64,000 nucleotides of DNA, taken from NCBI RefSeq assembly GCF_006335125.1, contig NZ_VDMO01000016.1, positions 1-64,000 on the forward strand. The letters run 5' to 3'. The position numbers were made by a program, and so were the translations under genes. Below are positions 31,910 to 42,792 of the stretch, in pieces (position 1 is the stretch's first letter; each line of letters starts with the position of its first letter). This stretch comes from Deinococcus radiopugnans ATCC 19172. Lineage in GTDB: Bacteria > Deinococcota > Deinococci > Deinococcales > Deinococcaceae. The notes beneath the pieces were generated by a model. It was not told the origin of the DNA. It worked only from the letters and a program-made list of their open reading frames with translations, and made no database searches.

Positions 31910-34816
31910 TCACGGCAGTTCGTTGCCTGTCTCCCCCAGCTCCAGCAGCCACAGGGCGTCGCCGGGGCGCAGGTGGGCCAAGGCGTCAGCTTGGGGACCG
32001 TGCAGGCCGCGCAGCAGCGCCCAGGCCTCACCACTGTCCTCTAGAGCCCGCCCCAGCGCCCGCCACACGCCCGCACGGAAGGGGGCCAGCGCCGGGTGCG
32101 ATAGCGCCGCGCGCAGCCACTGAATCGTCGGCACGCCGTCACTGAGGGTGGAGGCCGCTTCCAGGGTCAGCAGTTGCGCCTGCAACCCGGGATCGGGCGC
32201 GTCACCCAGCCCCGGCTGAACGCGGCGCAGCAGGGCGTGGGCGCGGTTCAGCTCGGCCAGGGCGTCGGCGGGGCGGGCAGAGCGCAGCAGCACCTCGGCG
32301 CGCATGGCGCGGGCCTGGCCCCCCTCGTAGGGGTGGGCGGCCAGGGCCACGGCGCGGTCCACCGACGCCAGCGCCGCCGCCGGATCGGGGTCCGCCAGGG
32401 CGCGGCTCAGGAGCATGTCGAACAGCAGGATGGCGTCGCGGTCGCTGCCCGTCACGGGCTGGGCGATCAGGTCGTCCAGCAGCGTGCGGGCCTGCCGCAG
32501 GTCGGGATGGTCACGCACCGGACCCAGCAAGGGCTGCAGGTACGCGCCGCCCAGCCCGCGCGTCAGGTAGGCCAGGGCCACCCGGTAGCGGGTGCGGCGC
32601 TGGCGGTAGCGCACCTCGGCGGGGCGGGCGCTGCGGCCTTCCAGCAGGGTCAGTGTCCGGGCCGAGACCGCCAGCGCGTCGTCCGGGCGGCCCAGCGCCA
32701 GCAGCACCGGCAGGCCCTCCGAGAGCAGGCGGGCGCGGGGCACGTGATCGGCGTGGCGGCGTGGATCGGGGGGCAGCAGCGCCAGCGCATGGCCCAGGAC
32801 GGCCTGCGCCTCTTGAGGGCGGCCCAGGCGGCGCAGGGCGGTGGCGCTGCGGGCCAGCACGCGGGCGCGTTCCTCCTCGCCCGCACCGGCCGCTTCCAGC
32901 CGGGTGGTGGCGTCGCGCAGCGCCGAGAGCGCGGCGGCCGGCTGACCCAGGCGCAGCCGCAAGTCGCCCTCCTGATAGCGGGCGCGGGCCGAGAGCAGCG
33001 GGCTGGAGGCCGGCACGGCAGCCAGGGCGGCCAGCGCCTCGTCCCAGCGCCCGGCATCCTTGGCGATCAACCCGCGCCACAGCCCGGCGCGGGGGCCGCC
33101 CACCGCCGTGCGCGGGTCGGAGACGGCGCGCGTGGCGGCCTCCAAGTCGCCCGCCCAGCGGGCCAGGGCGGCCTGCACCAGCAGCGCGTCGGCACAGGCC
33201 GCCACCGCCCACGGCTCGCGCGCCGGTGAGGCGGCCGAGAGCACGGCGGCCACCTCCGGGTGGGCCAGCTGTTCGGCCGCCGCCGTCATGTTCCCGGCTT
33301 CCAGACTGCTCTCGGCCAGCTTGACGCGTGCCCAGGCCCGTACCGGGGGGCGCGCGGCCCCGAACAGCGTGAACAGCGCGTCACGCAGGCCCGCGTCGTG
33401 GTAGTCGCCCCGACCCGCCGAGTGCCGCACCACCGCCCCCGCCAGATCGTCGCGGGTCTCGCCCGCCGCCCCGTCACGGATGGCCGGCCACAGCGGCGGC
33501 AACCAGCGCGCGTCGTCGGGCGACGTCCGCACCTGGGCCGCCAGCGCAGGCCAGTCCTCCAGCGCGGCCAGCGCGGCCAGCCGGATGGGGCGACACTCCC
33601 CCGAGGTCAGGTTGGCCAGCCTGGCCAGCGCCCGCGTCCGCTCGGCCGCCGCCACTCCGGTCCAGGCGGCACGCAGGGCGGGCGTGGGGGTCCAGCCCAG
33701 CGCGTCCGAGCCGGCCAGCAGGGCGCGGGCGTGCGGGGGCAGTTGCCGGAGTTCCGTGCCCAGAGCGGCCCGCAGCAGTTCCGGTGCCCACGCTGCGGAG
33801 GGCAGATGCGGCGTGCTGGCCGCCAGCGCCGCCGTCGCCCCGATCAGCCGCTGGAGGTCAGGGTCCGCCAGCAGGGCCGGCATGTGCGGCCCGGCCTCCC
33901 CTCCCCGCAGGCGCACCAGCAGGCTCAGGCGGTCCAGATGGCGTCCGGTCTCGGCCACCAGCTCCTCGGCTTCAGCGCGGGGCACGCCCAGCCGGGCCAT
34001 CAGGTAGCCGCGCGCCTCGGCGGGGGTGGGCGGGTGCAGCGCGATGGTCTCGGGAGGGTGCGGGCCGAGATCGTCGGCGTCGGCCTTTTCCAGTGCCAGC
34101 AGCACGGCCAGCCCCGGCGGCGCGGCGCTCAGCAGGTGTTCGGCGGCCCAGCGCGCGGCGGAGGCCACCGAACCGTCGGTGCGGCGCGGCGGCTGGCCCG
34201 CGAAATTCAGGTCGTCGGTCACGCGGACCAGCAGCGCGCCAGCCGCCGGAAACTGACGGCGCACGGCCTCCGCCTGCGCCGCCGCCAGTTGCGCGTAGGC
34301 GCTGCCGGACGCCGCCAGCCCCAGCAGCCCCGACACGTCGCCGGACAGAAACAGCCGCCTGACGGGCACGCCAGCGCCGCGCAGGGCCGCGTCCAGGCTG
34401 TCAAGCAGCACGGTCTTGCCCGCCCCGGCCCGGCCGGTCACAACCAGCCGGGGGGCGCGGCCCGCCCGCACGCCAGCCAGGAACTGCCGGTAGGCCCGCT
34501 TCTTGCTGCGGCCCAGCAGTTCCAGTTCGGCCGGCAGCGGCGTGGGCGACGGAACGGCGGACGTTTCGGGCAGCGGGCGGCCCACCCCGGCGGCCAGTTC
34601 GGCCAGGATAGCCCGCAGGGTGTCGCGGTCCGCCGCCGTGCCGATGTCGCGGTAGATGATGTTCCGCACCGCTGCGCCGCCGGCCCCGCGCGCCCGCATC
34701 TCGCCCTCCAGCCAGCGCAGGCTGCCGCGCCGCGCCCCCGCACCTCCGCCCGGCTCCGGCGGCAGGTGGGCGCGCAGCTCGGCCAGCACCGCCCTGTAGT
34801 CCACGATGGCTCCCAC
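31910..34816 (-). CDS. large P-loop ATPase with C-terminal TPR-like repeats, putative signalling/regulatory protein
   Basis: Protein of 968 residues, Ala/Arg/Leu-rich. A P-loop GRAGAGKT at 128-135 heads an NTPase module; the remainder (about 440-950) is a long array of helical repeats resembling TPRs (for example RYQEGDLRLRLGQPAAALSALRDA). The arrangement is that of STAND-type or MalT-like ATPases, but no N-terminal DNA-binding or catalytic effector domain is recognised; the first about 90 residues are a small helical region of unknown type. The start may be GTG 34816 or GTG 34804. Function not assignable. Confidence 0.72.
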   Translation of the reverse strand: MGAIVDYRAVLAELRAHLPPEPGGGAGARRGSLRWLEGEMRARGAGGAAVRNIIYRDIGTAADRDTLRAILAELAAGVGRPLPETSAVPSPTPLPAELELLGRSKKRAYRQFLAGVRAGRAPRLVVTGRAGAGKTVLLDSLDAALRGAGVPVRRLFLSGDVSGLLGLAASGSAYAQLAAAQAEAVRRQFPAAGALLVRVTDDLNFAGQPPRRTDGSVASAARWAAEHLLSAAPPGLAVLLALEKADADDLGPHPPETIALHPPTPAEARGYLMARLGVPRAEAEELVAETGRHLDRLSLLVRLRGGEAGPHMPALLADPDLQRLIGATAALAASTPHLPSAAWAPELLRAALGTELRQLPPHARALLAGSDALGWTPTPALRAAWTGVAAAERTRALARLANLTSGECRPIRLAALAALEDWPALAAQVRTSPDDARWLPPLWPAIRDGAAGETRDDLAGAVVRHSAGRGDYHDAGLRDALFTLFGAARPPVRAWARVKLAESSLEAGNMTAAAEQLAHPEVAAVLSAASPAREPWAVAACADALLVQAALARWAGDLEAATRAVSDPRTAVGGPRAGLWRGLIAKDAGRWDEALAALAAVPASSPLLSARARYQEGDLRLRLGQPAAALSALRDATTRLEAAGAGEEERARVLARSATALRRLGRPQEAQAVLGHALALLPPDPRRHADHVPRARLLSEGLPVLLALGRPDDALAVSARTLTLLEGRSARPAEVRYRQRRTRYRVALAYLTRGLGGAYLQPLLGPVRDHPDLRQARTLLDDLIAQPVTGSDRDAILLFDMLLSRALADPDPAAALASVDRAVALAAHPYEGGQARAMRAEVLLRSARPADALAELNRAHALLRRVQPGLGDAPDPGLQAQLLTLEAASTLSDGVPTIQWLRAALSHPALAPFRAGVWRALGRALEDSGEAWALLRGLHGPQADALAHLRPGDALWLLELGETGNELP

Positions 34817-34979
34817 GGTAGCATCCCCGGCGGGCGAAATAGACCCGGTGCAGAAAAAGGCCGGGCCAGCGTACCTGACGGGTCCATCAGCAACCCGGCA
34901 CCGGGCTGTGTATACTCGGCGTAGCCTTCAAATCCATCCCTTTTCGGCCAGTTGTCTGGCCCCCCCCTGGAGAATCCCT

Positions 34980-35681
34980 ATGCGTACCCCCATGCTGATC
35001 GCCGCCCTGACCGCCGCCCTCGTGACCACCGCCTCCGCCCAGAGCCAGGCGGCGGCCCAGGCCCTTTACGACTCGGGCAAGTGGCAGGAAGCGGCGCTGG
35101 CCGCCGCCGCCCTGAACACCAGCGCGGGCCTGGCCCTGGCCGCCGAGGCCACCACCGCCGGGGCCGGACTGGTTGCCGACGCCCAGAAAAAAGCGCTGTT
35201 CCAGAAGGCCCAGGACTACGCCAAGAGTGCCATTGCCAAGGACAAGAACAACGCCGACGCCTACTTCGAACTGGCCCGCGCCCAGGGCCGTCTGGCGCAG
35301 TTCTCGGGCATCCTGCAGAGCCTGGGACTGGCCGGGGACATGAAGAAGAATCTGGATCAGGCCATCAAGCTTGACCCCAAGCTGGCCGGAGCTTACGTCG
35401 CGCTGGGGCTGTGGCACGCCAACCTGGACGAGAAGGGCTTTATCGCCCGCCGCGCCACCGGAGCGGACAAGAACCAGATCGCCCCCAACTTCGAGAAGGC
35501 CTTTGCGCTGGAGCCCAACGTGGCCGTCCATCACATCGAGTACGCCAACGCCCTGATTCTCCAGAAGCGCAAGGCCGAGGCCGCCGCCGAACTGCAGAAG
35601 GCCATTGCCCTGCCCGCCGAGACCTTCTGGCAGAAGCGCGATCTGGAGGCCGCCCGGAAGACCCTGGCCAGCCTGAAGTAA
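34980..35681 (+). CDS. secreted TPR-type protein
   Basis: Exported protein of 233 residues. Signal peptide with cleavage at ASA-QS (about 21), then helical repeats: a YDSGKWQEAALAAAALN unit, DNADAYFELARAQGRLAQ-like and LDPKLAGAYVALGLWHANL units, and a third near NVAVHHIEYANALILQKRKAEAAAEL. No enzymatic motif. TATACT at 34911-34916 gives a normal promoter with a 5' leader, and GGAG precedes ATG 34980. A strong hairpin follows at 35694-35739. Confidence 0.75.
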   Translation: MRTPMLIAALTAALVTTASAQSQAAAQALYDSGKWQEAALAAAALNTSAGLALAAEATTAGAGLVADAQKKALFQKAQDYAKSAIAKDKNNADAYFELARAQGRLAQFSGILQSLGLAGDMKKNLDQAIKLDPKLAGAYVALGLWHANLDEKGFIARRATGADKNQIAPNFEKAFALEPNVAVHHIEYANALILQKRKAEAAAELQKAIALPAETFWQKRDLEAARKTLASLK

Positions 35682-35693
35682 GGAGGCAGGACG

Positions 35694-35739
35694 GGCGAGG
35701 CCGGCCGCGGGACCAGCGTCCCCAGGCCGGCCTCGCCCT
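35694..35739 (+). terminator. strong hairpin after the TPR gene
   Basis: Perfect 14-bp stem GGGCGAGGCCGGCC (35694-35707) with GGCCGGCCTCGCCC (35726-35739), followed by TGTT only. Likely transcript 3' end; the T-run is weak. Confidence 0.6.
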
Positions 35740-35846
35740 GTTCGGTGGGTGACAGCAACGCCGCACCGTGCTCCGGCCTTTCACCCCCCAATCCCCGCTG
35801 ACGCCTGTCCCTCGCCCTGCCCGGCGCGGCGCGCTAAATTGGCCCC

Positions 35847-36758
35847 ATGATCGCCTACAGCGAGGTCAGCGCCTTCACGCGCACGCCGGGCCAGGGCAAC
35901 CGCGCGGGCGTGGTGCTGGACGCCGCCGGGCTGAGCGAGGCCGAGATGCGCGAACTGGCCGCCTTTCTGGGGGCGCCCGAAACCGTGTTCGTGACCCGCC
36001 TGTCGGTCAACCATACGGGCCGCTCCGCCGTGCGGGTGCGCTACTTCACGCCCACCCAGGAGGTGGAGTTCTGCGGCCACGCCACGCTGGCGCTGGGGCT
36101 GATGCTGGCGCAATCGGGCCACTGGCGAGGCGGGGCGCTGGAACTTGAAACCCTGGCGGGCCGGGTCCCCCTGCGTCTGATCAGCGAGGCGGGGGTGCCG
36201 CAGCAGGTCTGGATGCAGCATCAGCGCCACGAGACCCGCCCCCTACCCACCTCTCTGCGCGCCGAACTGGCCGAGGCGCTGGGCATCGACGCCCGCATGA
36301 TTCACCGCGGCCTGCCGATGGCCGCCGCCAGCACGGGCCTGTGGAGCGCTTTCGTGCCGCTGCTGGACCCACTGATCCTGGACGCCCTGGACCCGGATCT
36401 GGAACGCATCGTCATGCTCAGCGAGGCGCTGGACGTGGGCAGCGTCTACGCCTACGCCCCGATGGGCGTCAACCGGTTCGCGGCGCGCGATTTTGCCCCG
36501 GCGCTGGGCATTCCGGAAGACCCGGTGACCGGCAGCGCGGGCGGGGCGCTGATGGCCCTGCTGGCCCACGGGGGCCGCCTGCCGGTGCGCGCCGGGCGGG
36601 CCTGCGGCGTGATCTACCAGGGCCACGCGCTGGGCACCCCCGGCGAGGTGGAGGTGGAGGTGGAAATGCGCGGCGACGCGGTGGTGGCCGTCCATGTCGG
36701 CGGCTGCGCGGTGCTGGAGCGCGAGGGGCTGTGGAAGCGCGGGGCGCCGGGGGACTGA
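35847..36758 (+). CDS. PhzF family isomerase/epimerase-like protein
   Basis: PhzF-fold protein of 303 residues. Motifs [17 protein letters not shown] (about 10-26), [13 protein letters not shown] (about 73-85) and [10 protein letters not shown] (about 222-231). The family includes phenazine-biosynthesis isomerase PhzF and many uncharacterised members; no phenazine genes are nearby, so the substrate is open. The N-terminal catalytic Glu seems replaced in context by PETVFV (about 43-48), which retains a Glu. TAAATT 6 nt before ATG gives a leaderless start. The TGA stop is the left target duplication of MITE copy 2. Confidence 0.85.
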   Translation: MIAYSEVSAFTRTPGQGNRAGVVLDAAGLSEAEMRELAAFLGAPETVFVTRLSVNHTGRSAVRVRYFTPTQEVEFCGHATLALGLMLAQSGHWRGGALELETLAGRVPLRLISEAGVPQQVWMQHQRHETRPLPTSLRAELAEALGIDARMIHRGLPMAAASTGLWSAFVPLLDPLILDALDPDLERIVMLSEALDVGSVYAYAPMGVNRFAARDFAPALGIPEDPVTGSAGGALMALLAHGGRLPVRAGRACGVIYQGHALGTPGEVEVEVEMRGDAVVAVHVGGCAVLEREGLWKRGAPGD

Positions 36759-36895
36759 TACGGATTCCGTTTGTTTCGTGTAGAAATCGGGACAGCGCCG
36801 GTTTCTACACTCCACGTCCGGAACCCGTTTTTCTCTTGCTCGCTCTGCTCGGATCTCCAGGTGTTTTCAACACCTTTCAATCGGAGTCCGTATGA
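36756..36895 (+). mobile_element. MITE-like element A, copy 2 (134 bp plus TGA target duplication)
   Basis: Element 36759-36892, the same length as copy 1, ends TACGGATTCCG / CGGAGTCCGTA (10 of 11), flanked by TGA at 36756-36758 and 36893-36895. Hairpins: GTGTAGAAA/TTTCTACAC (36778-36786 with 36802-36810) and AGGTGTT/AACACCT (36859-36865 with 36869-36875). The stems are base-paired in all copies although their sequences differ. The left TGA is the stop codon of the PhzF gene, read in the same orientation as the element. Confidence 0.88.
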
Positions 36896-36974
36896 GCATC
36901 CAGCGCCATTGGATGGGGCCTGCGATCTATCCTCCCCCGTCCCGCCCAGCTGCCCAGCCCCTAGACTGCCGCCC

Positions 36975-37769
36975 ATGCTGGGACTGATTTGTGTGGATGT
37001 GGACGGAACTTTAATCGGCACGGACAACACCGTGCGGGACGACGTGTGGGCGGCACTGGCGGACGCGCGGGCGCGCGGCGTGCGTATTGCGCTGTGCAGC
37101 GGGCGGCCCGCCATTGGCAATGCGCTGGAGTACGCGCGGCGGCTGGACGCGGACGGCTGGCACGTCTTTCAGAACGGGGCCAGCGTGGTGCGGGTGGATA
37201 CAGGAGACAGCCTGTCCGAGGCGCTGCCCGAGGGCGTGCTGCCCCTGCTGACCGCCCGCGCGCACGCCGAGAACCGCCTGCTGGAGGTCTACACCGACAC
37301 CGAATTCGGCGTGACCAAGCCGGGCATGCTGGCCGAGCGCCACGCCGCGCTGCTGGGCGTGCCGTACGATCCGCGCACCCCCGACTCGCTGGTGGGCACG
37401 CGGGTGCGGGCGCAGTGGGTGGTGCCGCGCGAGCAGGAGGCGGCGGTCACGGCCGAGCCGCATCCGGGCCTGGATCTCCATCCGGCGGGCAGCCCGGCCA
37501 TGCCCGACACCATGTTCATCAGCATGACCCGCGCGGGCATCAGCAAGGGCAGCGCGGTGCGGCGGATCGCGGCGGAATACGGCCTGGACATGACGCGGGT
37601 GATGATGGTGGGCGACGGCGAGAACGACGTCAGCGCCATGCGCGTGGTGGGCCACCCGGTGGCGATGGGCAACGCCGATCCGCCTGCCCTGGCCGCCGCG
37701 CGCTACACGGTGGGCCACGTGGACGATGGCGGCCTGCGCGAGGCGGTGGGGTTGGCGCTGACGCTGTAA
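36975..37769 (+). CDS. HAD superfamily (Cof-type) phosphatase
   Basis: Haloacid-dehalogenase phosphatase of 264 residues. Motif I DVDGT with catalytic Asp8 and Asp10, motif II SGRP (about 40-43), motif III Lys in ISKGSAV (about 192-198) and motif IV GDGEND (about 217-222). Cof-type proteins dephosphorylate sugar phosphates or flavin/pyridoxal compounds. TAGACT 7 nt before ATG 36975 marks a leaderless start. Confidence 0.9.
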   Translation: MLGLICVDVDGTLIGTDNTVRDDVWAALADARARGVRIALCSGRPAIGNALEYARRLDADGWHVFQNGASVVRVDTGDSLSEALPEGVLPLLTARAHAENRLLEVYTDTEFGVTKPGMLAERHAALLGVPYDPRTPDSLVGTRVRAQWVVPREQEAAVTAEPHPGLDLHPAGSPAMPDTMFISMTRAGISKGSAVRRIAAEYGLDMTRVMMVGDGENDVSAMRVVGHPVAMGNADPPALAAARYTVGHVDDGGLREAVGLALTL

Positions 37770-37786
37770 GCGCCTAGAGTTGTCAG

Positions 37787-38188
37787 GTGCTGGAGACCGC
37801 CGAACAGACCGTGCAACTGGGCGCGCGGGCCATCGCCTCGCTGGCCGAGTTCGCGGCGGCGCTGGTTATCGCCGCCGCCATCGTGCAGGCGCTGTGGCGT
37901 TCGCTGCGCGCCCTGTTCCTGCCGCGCGACGCTGGGGCCAACGACGAGGCCAAGCAGAACCTGCGCCTGCAACTGGGCCGCTGGCTCGCCATTGCGCTGG
38001 AATTCCTGCTGGCCGCCGACATCCTGCTGACCGCCATCGCCCCCACCTGGGAGGACATCGGCAAGCTGGGGGCCATCGCCCTGATCCGCACCGCGCTGAA
38101 CTATTTTCTGGAGCGGGAGATCGACGCGAACAACCGTGAGAAGGGCAAGCTGAAAGCGGGCAGCGGCCCTGTGGAGGGTCAGGCGTAG
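37787..38188 (+). CDS. DUF1622 family membrane protein
   Basis: Membrane protein of 133 residues with two to three helices (FAAALVIAAAIVQALW, LAIALEFLLAADILLTAI, and a short third) and the RTALNYFLEREI segment conserved in DUF1622. Function unknown. GTG 37787 lies 6 nt after TAGAGT, which overlaps the end region of the HAD gene intergenic gap. Transcribed toward recQ. Confidence 0.8.
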   Translation: MLETAEQTVQLGARAIASLAEFAAALVIAAAIVQALWRSLRALFLPRDAGANDEAKQNLRLQLGRWLAIALEFLLAADILLTAIAPTWEDIGKLGAIALIRTALNYFLEREIDANNREKGKLKAGSGPVEGQA

Positions 38189-38208
38189 GCCGGGCAGCGA
38201 CGGCCCCC

Positions 38209-40434
38209 TCAGGCCCCCAGCACGGTCCGCACCGCGTCCACAATGCGTTCGCCGTAATTTTCAATGCGCTTCGGCCCCATGCCGGGCAGTCCCTCCAGCT
38301 CAGCCAGACTGCGCGGAGAGGCGGCGGCCAGGGCGTCCAGCGTGGCATTCGGAAAGATCACGAAGGCGCTGTGGCCGGTTTCGCGGGTCAACTCGCGGCG
38401 CAGTTCGCGCAACGCTTCGGCCACTTCGGGGTTGGCGGTGGCCGGGGGAGTGTCCTTTGCCGGCGTTGGGGCTGAAAAGAGAGATGGAGCGGGCTGGACT
38501 GGAGTTCGTTCTTCCCTGCCGCGCAACAGCCCCAGCACCGCGCTGTTTTCCCTGGCCCCACGTTCGGCGGGCAGGGTGGGGCGCGCCCGTTCGCTGCCCG
38601 AATGTTCACGCACGATGTTCAGCACGTCCTCGCCGTACTCGGCCAGTTTGCGCTGGCCCACGCCGCTCACTGTTCCCAGGGTGGCCGCGCTGCCGGGGCG
38701 CAGCTCGCAGATGGCCTTGAGGGTGGCGTCGCTGAAGATGGCGTAGGGCGGCACCGCCCTTTCCCGCGCGAGCTGGAGTCGCCACGCCCGCAGCGCCTCG
38801 AACAGCGGGGCGTCGTGTGAATCCACCGGGGCGCGGCCAGAGCGGGAAGCGTCCCGGTCACGCTTCTTCACCCGCTCGCGGGGCAGCAGGCTGTCCTCGC
38901 GCAGCATCAGCGTGGTCTCGCCCTTCAGCAGGGCGCGGGACTTGCCGGTGGCGCTCAGACCGTGGTGCTCGCCCGCCGACAGGTGGCCCAGGCTGACCAG
39001 CTGGCGAATGAGGCCGCGCCACATCTTCTCGTCGTGACCCTTGCCGACGCCAAAGGTGGGCAGCAGGTGGTGACCCATGCCCACGACTTTCTCGGTGGGC
39101 TGGCCCAGCAGCACGTCGGTCAGGTGGGCCGCGCCGAAGCGGTTGCCGGTGCGGATGGCCGCCGACAGGGCCATCTGCGCCTCGCGGGTGGCGTCGCGCA
39201 CGCGCGGCGGGTTCAGACAGATGTCGCAGTTGCCGCAGGGTTCGCTCCTCTCCTCGCCAAAGTAGGCCAGCAGCAGGTTGCGGCGGCAGGTGGCGGCCTC
39301 GCAGTAGGTCAGCAGGGCGTCCAGTTTGGCGGCCTCCACGCGCTTGACGTCTTCGGGGGCGTCGCTCTGCGAGAGCATGCGCTTCACGTTCACCACGTCG
39401 GCCAGCCCGTAGACCATCCACGCGGTGCTGGGCAGGCCGTCGCGCCCGGCGCGGCCCGTTTCCTGGTAGTAGCCCTCCATGCTCTTGGGCAGATCCAGGT
39501 GGGCCACGAAACGCACGTTGGGCTTGTCGATGCCCATGCCGAAGGCCACCGTCGCCACCACCACCACGCCCTCGTCGTTCAGAAAGCGTTCCTGCGCGTG
39601 GCTGCGCTCGCGCGGCGACAGGCCCGCGTGGTACGGCACGGCGTCGATGCCCTGAGTCGCCAGCCACTGCGCGGTCCCCTCCACCGACTTGCGCGACAGG
39701 CAGTACACGATGCCCGCGTCGCCCCGGTGTTCGGCGTGGATGAAGTCCAGCAGCTGGGTCTTGGGGCCTTCCTTGTTCGCCACCCGGTACTGGATATTTG
39801 GGCGGTCAAAACTGGAGATGAACTGCGCCGCGCCGCGCAACTCCAGCACCCGCAGGATGTCGGCGCGCGTGCGGTCATCGGCGGTGGCGGTCAGGGCCAC
39901 GCGCGGAATGTCGGGAAAACGCCGGGGCAGCACGCCCAGTTGCCCGTATTCGGGCCGGAAATCGTGACCCCACTGCGAGACGCAGTGCGCCTCGTCGATG
40001 GCGAACAGGGCCACCGGGGCGCGTTCCAGGAGATCCAAGGTACGCGGGAGGAGAAGCCGTTCCGGGGCCACGTACAGCATGTCGAGTTCCCCAGCCAGCA
40101 GCGCCGCCTCCACTTCCCGCACACTCTGGAGATCCAGGCTGGAGTTCAGGAACGCGGCCCGCACCCCGAATTGCCGCAGCGCGTCCACCTGATCTTTCAT
40201 CAGCGCAATCAGGGGCGAGACCACGATGCCGGTGCCGGGGCGCAGCAGGCTGGGCACCTGATAGCACAGGCTCTTGCCGCCGCCGGTGGGCATCAGCACC
40301 AGCGCGTTCTGCCCTTCCACCACCGTCCGCACGATGTCGGCCTGCACGTCCCGGAACGCCGCGTAACCCCACACCCGGCTCAAGGTTTCCAGGGCGCGGG
40401 CGTCGGTGTCGGCGGGAGTCTGAACAGCAGGCAT
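38209..40434 (-). CDS. recQ: ATP-dependent DNA helicase RecQ with two HRDC domains
   Basis: 3'-5' helicase of 741 residues in recombination repair. Walker A TGGGKS (50-55), DEAH (147-150), the conserved motif [12 protein letters not shown] (about 330-339), RQC zinc cysteines (CEAATCRRN and CGNCDIC, about 377-402), then two HRDC domains (about 520-590 and 665-735) joined by a Pro/Arg-rich linker. D. radiodurans RecQ is known for three HRDC domains; I can find only two here. TATCCT 8 nt before ATG 40434 selects the start over an open extension to 40506. Confidence 0.94.
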   Translation of the reverse strand: MPAVQTPADTDARALETLSRVWGYAAFRDVQADIVRTVVEGQNALVLMPTGGGKSLCYQVPSLLRPGTGIVVSPLIALMKDQVDALRQFGVRAAFLNSSLDLQSVREVEAALLAGELDMLYVAPERLLLPRTLDLLERAPVALFAIDEAHCVSQWGHDFRPEYGQLGVLPRRFPDIPRVALTATADDRTRADILRVLELRGAAQFISSFDRPNIQYRVANKEGPKTQLLDFIHAEHRGDAGIVYCLSRKSVEGTAQWLATQGIDAVPYHAGLSPRERSHAQERFLNDEGVVVVATVAFGMGIDKPNVRFVAHLDLPKSMEGYYQETGRAGRDGLPSTAWMVYGLADVVNVKRMLSQSDAPEDVKRVEAAKLDALLTYCEAATCRRNLLLAYFGEERSEPCGNCDICLNPPRVRDATREAQMALSAAIRTGNRFGAAHLTDVLLGQPTEKVVGMGHHLLPTFGVGKGHDEKMWRGLIRQLVSLGHLSAGEHHGLSATGKSRALLKGETTLMLREDSLLPRERVKKRDRDASRSGRAPVDSHDAPLFEALRAWRLQLARERAVPPYAIFSDATLKAICELRPGSAATLGTVSGVGQRKLAEYGEDVLNIVREHSGSERARPTLPAERGARENSAVLGLLRGREERTPVQPAPSLFSAPTPAKDTPPATANPEVAEALRELRRELTRETGHSAFVIFPNATLDALAAASPRSLAELEGLPGMGPKRIENYGERIVDAVRTVLGA

Positions 40435-40556
40435 CGCCCGCCAGGATAGCGCGTTCTGTGTGGGGCGTAATGAAACGCCGCCACACCTCGGAATAGGCCG
40501 CCGCACAGGACGAATGGCAGAGGTTCCACTTCGCCCAATGCTCTACAGTCCAGGGC

Positions 40557-42770
40557 GTGCATTTCCTGGCCCGCCTCGCGTCCCGACACCCCTGGGCGGT
40601 GCTGGCGGTGTGGATTGTTGCCGCCGCGCTGAGCCTGCCGCTGGCCGCCCGCGCCCCGGCAGCATTAAACGCCGATCCGGCGGGAGGCCTGACCCACTCG
40701 GAGGCCAACACCGTCAGCGCCCTGTTGCGAGAGCGCTTCGGCGAGCGCGACACCAACACCGCCATTCTGGTCACCCGCAGCACCCCGCCGCTGAACACGC
40801 CGGAGGGTCGGCAGATTTACGGCGCGTTTGTGGAGGGTCTGGAAACCGTGGCGGGCGTCTCGCGCGTCGTGCCGGCCACCACCGGCGGCCCGGTGCCCAC
40901 GCAGGCGCAGGACGGCGTGCTGGCCCTGACCGTGGCGCAGATTCCCTTACAGGAGGGGGGCACCGAGGCGCTGGCCAACGTGCGGCAGTACGTGCGCGGC
41001 GTGCAAGGCGAGAACCTGAGCATCCGCGTGACCGGCGGGCAGGCGATTGCCGACGACTTCACCGAGTTTGCCGAGTCCGACACCAAGCGCAGCGAGTTCA
41101 CGGCGCTGCCGCTGATCGGCGGGCTGCTGCTGCTGGTCTTCGGGGCGCTGGTGGCGACAGGGTTGCCGCTGGCGGTGGGCCTGCTGAGCATCTCCGTGGC
41201 GATGGCCGCCCTGTACGGCCTGACCTTTCTGATGCCGGTCAGCACCTTCGCTCAGAGCGTGATCACCATGCTGGGCCTGGGCGCGGGCATCGACTACGCC
41301 CTGCTGATGGTCAACCGTTTCCGCGAGGAGTTGGGGCGTGAGCCGGATTCCAGGGCCGCCGCCGCCCGCACCGTGATGACCGCGGGCCGCAGCGTAGCCT
41401 TCAGCGGCATGACCGTGGGCATCGCGATGGCGGGCCTGATCCTGCCGCCGGTGGCCTTTGTCCGCAGCATCGGCATCGGCGGGGTGCTGGCCGTGATTCT
41501 GACGGTGCTGGCCAGCCTGACCGCGCTGCCTGCGTTGCTGGCGCTATTGGGCGAACGGGTCAACAGCCCGCGCCTGCTGAAAGTCACCTGGGCGCAGAGC
41601 GGCGCGGCGTCAGCGGCGTGGACCGCGTTTGCGCGGCGGGTGACCGCTCGGCCCGTGCTGGGCGTGGTGCTGTCCACCGTCTTCCTGCTGGCGCTGGCCG
41701 TGCCTGCGCTGGGACTGAAGACCGGCTACGCGGGGGCATGGGGGCTGGTGCCCGGCGTGCCCAGCCGCGACGCCCTGAGCGACGTGCGGGAATTGGGCGC
41801 GGGCGGCCTCCTGAGCCAGTTTGAGGTGATTCTGGACCTGAAAGGCGAGCGGTACACTCCGGCAGACCGGGACAGATTCCAGGCCGTGGTGAACGATCTG
41901 CGCGCCCTGCCGGACGTGAAGGCCGTGATCAGCCCCTTCCTGACCCCCGCCGATCTGGCCGGGGCGGGCACCGGGGGACTGGAGGCGCTGAGCCTGCTGA
42001 CCCGCCGCTCGTTCAGCGCGGACCGCGAGTTGCTGCGCGTGACGGTGGTGCCGGACGATACGTTGCGCGCCCAGGACATCGCCGCGTTTGAGGGCCGGGT
42101 GCGCGCGGCACTGAATGCCAGCGGTTACGTCTACCTGCTGGGCGGCGCACCTGTGGGCGGCGAGGAGTTCAGCCGCGCCATCATCGGCACGCTGCCGGGG
42201 GTGATCGCGGTGGTGTTTACCGGCACCTTCCTGCTGCTGATGGTGGCCTTCCGCAGCCTTTTAATTCCCCTGAAAAGCATCGTGATGAATGCCCTGACCG
42301 TGGGCGCGGCGGTGGGGGTGGTCACGCTGATCGTGCAGGAGGGCTTTCTGGCCGCGCCGCTGGGCATTCCCGCCGATGTGGGCGTGCTGGACGCCTCGCT
42401 GCCGGTGCTGCTGTTCGCCGTGATGTTCGGCCTGAGCATGGACTACGAGATCTTCCTGCTCTCGCGCGTGCAGGAGGAAGTGCTGCGCGGCAGGAACAAC
42501 GACGAGGCCGTGGTGCTGGCGGTGGGCCACACCGCGCGCATCATCACCAGCGCCGCCGTGATCATGTTCATTGTCTTTGTGGCCTTCATGTTCGGGCGGG
42601 TGGTCGCCACCAAGAGCATCGGCCTGGGGCTGGCCGTGGCGGTGGCCCTGGACGCCACACTGGTGCGCCTGGTGCTGGTGCCCGCCTTCCTGAAACTGGC
42701 CGGCAAGTGGAACTGGTGGCTGCCGGAGTGGCTGGACAGACGATTACCGCACATCCGACTCGAACACTGA
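40557..42770 (+). CDS. MMPL/RND-type membrane transporter
   Basis: Large membrane protein of 737 residues with a pair of RND-like halves. Each half has an N-terminal helix, a big extracytoplasmic loop and five helices; the motif [20 protein letters not shown] (about 240-259) and its twin [19 protein letters not shown] (about 623-641) carry the Asp-Tyr pairs typical of MmpL transporters. Members export lipids or drugs. GTG start 7 nt after TACAGT. Divergent from recQ with a compact shared promoter region. Confidence 0.9.
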   Translation: MHFLARLASRHPWAVLAVWIVAAALSLPLAARAPAALNADPAGGLTHSEANTVSALLRERFGERDTNTAILVTRSTPPLNTPEGRQIYGAFVEGLETVAGVSRVVPATTGGPVPTQAQDGVLALTVAQIPLQEGGTEALANVRQYVRGVQGENLSIRVTGGQAIADDFTEFAESDTKRSEFTALPLIGGLLLLVFGALVATGLPLAVGLLSISVAMAALYGLTFLMPVSTFAQSVITMLGLGAGIDYALLMVNRFREELGREPDSRAAAARTVMTAGRSVAFSGMTVGIAMAGLILPPVAFVRSIGIGGVLAVILTVLASLTALPALLALLGERVNSPRLLKVTWAQSGAASAAWTAFARRVTARPVLGVVLSTVFLLALAVPALGLKTGYAGAWGLVPGVPSRDALSDVRELGAGGLLSQFEVILDLKGERYTPADRDRFQAVVNDLRALPDVKAVISPFLTPADLAGAGTGGLEALSLLTRRSFSADRELLRVTVVPDDTLRAQDIAAFEGRVRAALNASGYVYLLGGAPVGGEEFSRAIIGTLPGVIAVVFTGTFLLLMVAFRSLLIPLKSIVMNALTVGAAVGVVTLIVQEGFLAAPLGIPADVGVLDASLPVLLFAVMFGLSMDYEIFLLSRVQEEVLRGRNNDEAVVLAVGHTARIITSAAVIMFIVFVAFMFGRVVATKSIGLGLAVAVALDATLVRLVLVPAFLKLAGKWNWWLPEWLDRRLPHIRLEH

Positions 42771-42792
42771 CGCTTGGAGAATTGAGTGCTGC

